7,909 bases of DNA from an archaeon (GTDB taxonomy: Archaea; Thermoproteota; Bathyarchaeia; TCS64): NCBI GenBank assembly GCA_020444005.1, contig JAHLLU010000088.1:1-7909 (forward strand). The letters are read 5' to 3'. Below, piece by piece: positions 5,869-7,909 of this stretch (position 1 is the stretch's first letter; each line of letters starts with the position of its first letter). The notes below the pieces were generated by a model that was given only the letters and a program-made list of their open reading frames with translations, had not been told where the DNA came from and made no database searches. A program made the position numbers and the translations under genes.

Positions 5869-6540
5869 TTATTTCAGAACCTTACCGGTTTTTCGGTACC
5901 ACATGTAGAGGTCAAGTTCGCCGGGGTGCATGTCAAGCTCATCAGCTACTATGTCTAGTATTTTTTCTACAGCTAAGTATCGTTTCTTTGTGAGTCCCTT
6001 TTTTGGGTCTAGATCGATTATCTTGTGTTCTACTAGGTTATTGATGATGTGTCTATCTATGATAGCTAGGTCGAAGTAGCCGACGTTTCTTAGGTAGTGG
6101 CTTGATTCTTTCCAGCCGAATCCTTTGATGTTTTCCACGAGCCATTCTCGTGCTTCCTTGCTCTTATTGAATCCTTGGATTGTCTCCTTGATTGTGGAGG
6201 CTAGATGCTGTGTATTGTGGATATACTCGGCTCTTTTGTTTGGGAACCTGTGTCCTGTATCAACGAGACACGATCTAATGTCCTCCTCGCTTCCTTCCAG
6301 TAGTGTGTTATCACAGCAGAGAGCATCAACACATTTCTGACCCATAACTGCACTAGCAAATGCGGTCAGTAAACAGTAGACCATTTCTTCATACCACTTG
6401 TAGGTATCCATCTCATGGACTGTCCTGAAATCATTCATGCGGTCTTCAACCATTTTTCTGATCCTTGGATCTTTTTGGAGTTTTCTTATTTTGTCTGCGA
6501 GTTCTTTAATGCCGTCTCTGTTATGGAAAGTTGATTGCAT
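5869..6540 (-). CDS. ogg: N-glycosylase/DNA lyase, Ogg2-type 8-oxoguanine DNA glycosylase
   Basis: The enzyme removes 8-oxoguanine from DNA and cuts the resulting abasic site, starting base excision repair. The 223 residues form the helix-hairpin-helix GPD fold. The hairpin reads KGFGWKESSHYLRNVGY with the catalytic lysine K144, followed by AIIDRHI with the catalytic aspartate D162; the 18-residue spacing is that of the archaeal Ogg2 (Methanocaldococcus Ogg) family. GHRFPNKRAEYI (96-107) and the C-terminal LYMWYRKTGKVLK, ending on the family's conserved terminal lysine, further separate it from AGOG and Ogg1. The length is slightly above the usual 205-215 because of an extended N-terminus. 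The ATG at 6540 has no Shine-Dalgarno but lies about 27 bases from a TATA box, so a leaderless mRNA is likely. It is divergent from gins23 and upstream of mtnA. Confidence 0.9.
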   Translation of the reverse strand: MQSTFHNRDGIKELADKIRKLQKDPRIRKMVEDRMNDFRTVHEMDTYKWYEEMVYCLLTAFASAVMGQKCVDALCCDNTLLEGSEEDIRSCLVDTGHRFPNKRAEYIHNTQHLASTIKETIQGFNKSKEAREWLVENIKGFGWKESSHYLRNVGYFDLAIIDRHIINNLVEHKIIDLDPKKGLTKKRYLAVEKILDIVADELDMHPGELDLYMWYRKTGKVLK

Positions 6541-6548
6541 TACATTGA

Positions 6549-6586
6549 ATGAGAAATGGCTTCATTTAAGCTTGAATCGTTCTCAT
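6549..6586. repeat. Seven-base inverted repeat flanking the ogg TATA box
   Basis: ATGAGAA (6549-6555) and TTCTCAT (6580-6586) are exact inverted copies, and their centre coincides with the centre of the ogg TATA box at 6563-6570. A dimeric regulator bound here could block or assist TBP. A seven-base repeat in a 93-base spacer can also arise by chance. Confidence 0.25.
6563..6570 (-). promoter_or_regulatory. Probable TATA box of ogg (leaderless transcript)
   Basis: The minus strand reads CTTAAATG centred about 26 bases from the ogg start codon, so initiation should fall at or within one or two bases of the ATG. No Shine-Dalgarno is present, which agrees with leaderless translation. Confidence 0.45.
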
Positions 6587-6602
6587 CAGCGTAGAGAATA
6601 GT

Positions 6603-6610
6603 TCTATAAG
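6603..6610 (+). promoter_or_regulatory. Probable TATA box of the gins23-mcm operon (leaderless transcript)
   Basis: TCTATAAG is centred about 27 bases before the gins23 ATG at 6634, so transcription should begin at the start codon. There is no Shine-Dalgarno in front of the ATG (ATCGTCC precedes it), consistent with a leaderless mRNA. Confidence 0.5.
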
Positions 6611-6633
6611 ATTGTCACTATGTAAAATCGTCC

Positions 6634-7155
6634 ATGAGTTCCCGGTCGCCCAGACTCGATTATGAAAATGATTTTGTTAGATGTAGAGCAGTAAGGAACA
6701 TTCCTGAGATAGAGACAGTTGGATACAAGCTTGAAGCCGTCGATGCAAACAGGGAGTTCAATACATTCTACTGGGTAGCAAGGGAATTAGCACGTAATGG
6801 ATTAATTGAATACGTTGATGAGGCTCTCGATGGAAACGAGTGGACACAGGTTCACTTCAAGGAGCGAATCAACCCAGCGGGGCCACCAACTCCTCTCCCA
6901 GATGAGTTCTATCCCAAGGCGTATATATCATTCAAAACTGCCGAGGACCTGAACACGGAAGTTAATCTAAACAGGATAAGGGCGAGGTATAGGGATATTC
7001 TTGAGAGTAGGATTAACAGGATTGCGCGTCTTGCGTCTTCTGAGGCAGATTCACCCACCCGTCTACTACAACCAGAGGAGAGTCACCTATATGATGGGAT
7101 TCACCGCATAGTCTCGGATTGGCGTGACAGTATGCGTAAACTGGTGGAGGAGTAA
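6634..7155 (+). CDS. gins23: GINS complex subunit Gins23 (Psf2/Psf3-like)
   Basis: GINS bridges MCM and the Cdc45/RecJ-like protein in the archaeal replicative helicase complex. The 173 residues show the order small beta domain first (about residues 10-95), then the helical A domain (about 100-173), the arrangement of Gins23 and not of Gins51. Suggestive segments are FVRCRAVRNIPEIETVGYKL and FYWVARELARNGLIEYV in the first part, PLPDEFYPKAYISF at the junction, and charged amphipathic helices afterwards (NRIRARYRDILESRINRIARL). Sequence conservation in this family is low, so much of the confidence comes from its place two bases before mcm, a neighbourhood known in Sulfolobus and other archaea. 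The start is the first ATG after a TATA box. Confidence 0.8.
   Translation: MSSRSPRLDYENDFVRCRAVRNIPEIETVGYKLEAVDANREFNTFYWVARELARNGLIEYVDEALDGNEWTQVHFKERINPAGPPTPLPDEFYPKAYISFKTAEDLNTEVNLNRIRARYRDILESRINRIARLASSEADSPTRLLQPEESHLYDGIHRIVSDWRDSMRKLVEE
7146..7152 (+). promoter_or_regulatory. Shine-Dalgarno of mcm inside the gins23 end
   Basis: GGAGGAG lies within the last codons of gins23, five bases before GTG at 7158. It selects this GTG as the mcm start and indicates coupled translation of the two genes. Confidence 0.75.
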
Positions 7156-7157
7156 CA

Positions 7158-7909
7158 GTGGCTAGACTTGAGTCTGTTGAGCAGTCCTTTACTCAGTTCA
7201 TAGAGGACTATACTGATGATAATGGGGATTTTAAATACGACCAACGAATCAGCGAACTAGCTGTAAAAGGCGAAAAAAGTTTCATCATAGACTTTACGGA
7301 CCTCTACAGCTTCGACATGGACTTAGCCCAACTGATAATGGATGACCCAGAAGGCAATACATCAATATTCACAACAGTAGTCAGAAGCAAACTCAGAACA
7401 CGAGACCCCATTTATGCCGAGAGTCTAAAACGCATCAATATCAGATACCGGAACCTACCAGCAGAGATCCAACTCAGAAAACTCGGATCAGACCACATCG
7501 GGCGACTAGTCATGATCCACGGCATCATTGTAAGGGCATCATCAATCACACCACTGGTTACACGAGCTACTTTCATGTGCCCAGTCTGTGGAGAACTAAA
7601 CCATGTTGAACAAAGTGGACAGACTCTACAAAAGCCTCAAAAATGCCTCGCCTGTGATAACAGAAAAAACTTTGAGCTGGTACCAAAAGAATCGGTTTTC
7701 CTAGATCAACAACTAGTCACAATTCAAGAAAGACCAGAAGACCTACCACCGGGACAACTTCCACGATCAATTATAGTTGAATTAAAAGATGACCTAGTAG
7801 ATGTAGCCCGTCCGGGGGACAGAATCACCTTAACGGGATTTATCAGAATTTTACCCCGATATGGGCGCGGCGGAGAGCTTAGAACCTTTGATCTGCAGAT
7901 TGATGCTAG
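7158..7909 (+). CDS. mcm: Replicative DNA helicase MCM, N-terminal part only (cut by window edge)
   Basis: MCM is the hexameric 3'-5' helicase that unwinds DNA at the archaeal fork. The 250 residues visible are the N-terminal domain: a helical A subdomain (about 1-95), then the zinc-binding segment MCPVC (C141, C144) and KCLAC (C163, C166) giving a four-cysteine site, and the OB-fold with IHGIIVRASSITPLVTRATF before it and LPPGQLPRSIIVELKDDLVD, RPGDRITLTGF after it. The ExRPEDLPPGQLPRS stretch is a hallmark of archaeal MCM. The AAA+ ATPase domain (Walker A and B, arginine finger), about 400 residues, lies beyond the edge. The reading frame is still open at 7909. The GTG start is supported by a strong Shine-Dalgarno, and it follows gins23 by two bases in one operon. 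Confidence 0.95.
   Translation, partial: MARLESVEQSFTQFIEDYTDDNGDFKYDQRISELAVKGEKSFIIDFTDLYSFDMDLAQLIMDDPEGNTSIFTTVVRSKLRTRDPIYAESLKRINIRYRNLPAEIQLRKLGSDHIGRLVMIHGIIVRASSITPLVTRATFMCPVCGELNHVEQSGQTLQKPQKCLACDNRKNFELVPKESVFLDQQLVTIQERPEDLPPGQLPRSIIVELKDDLVDVARPGDRITLTGFIRILPRYGRGGELRTFDLQIDA

Noticed and set aside
6125..6340. Plus-strand open frame opposite ogg
   Set aside because: Overlaps conserved ogg codons and has no features of its own.

Overview
The window is archaeal chromosome. The evidence is an archaeal-type CO dehydrogenase alpha subunit (CdhA), a tRNA-Tyr carrying a bulge-helix-bulge intron, a Gins23-MCM replication gene pair, an Ogg2-type 8-oxoguanine glycosylase, TATA-like promoters, and genes that seem to be translated from leaderless or nearly leaderless mRNAs. 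The phylum cannot be fixed by eye. CdhA together with a bacterial-style MetF/MetV pair is a combination reported for Bathyarchaeia-like and some Asgard lineages, so those are the first places to look.

Left part (1-4035) is C1 metabolism. A truncated cdhA reads leftward off the window edge. It is separated by a 402-base, very AT-rich divergent intergenic region from metF and metV, which read rightward. CdhA handles the carbonyl branch of the Wood-Ljungdahl pathway (CO2/CO interconversion). MetF and MetV would perform the last reduction of the methyl branch (methylene- to methyl-pterin). The two halves of the pathway therefore share one control region, which holds plausible TATA boxes and inverted repeats.

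Middle part (4047-5832) holds a tRNA-Tyr(GTA) gene on the minus strand with a 42-nt intron, a 131-base spacer with a strong hairpin, a small stand-alone CBS-domain protein, and mtnA (methylthioribose-1-phosphate isomerase or a close relative), which converges on the CBS gene with only two bases between the stop codons.

Right part (5869-7909) holds ogg (base excision repair), reading leftward toward mtnA, and a divergent gins23-mcm pair reading rightward. Gins23 and MCM are parts of the replicative helicase (CMG-like) complex. mcm is cut off by the window edge before its AAA+ domain. The ogg and gins23 promoters lie back to back in 93 bases, both placed so that transcription would begin at or next to the start codons.

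No mobile element, CRISPR array or clearly unknown defence-like system is visible. The most interesting points are the pairing of an archaeal CODH with MetFV, the structured regulatory spacers, and the well-formed tRNA intron.
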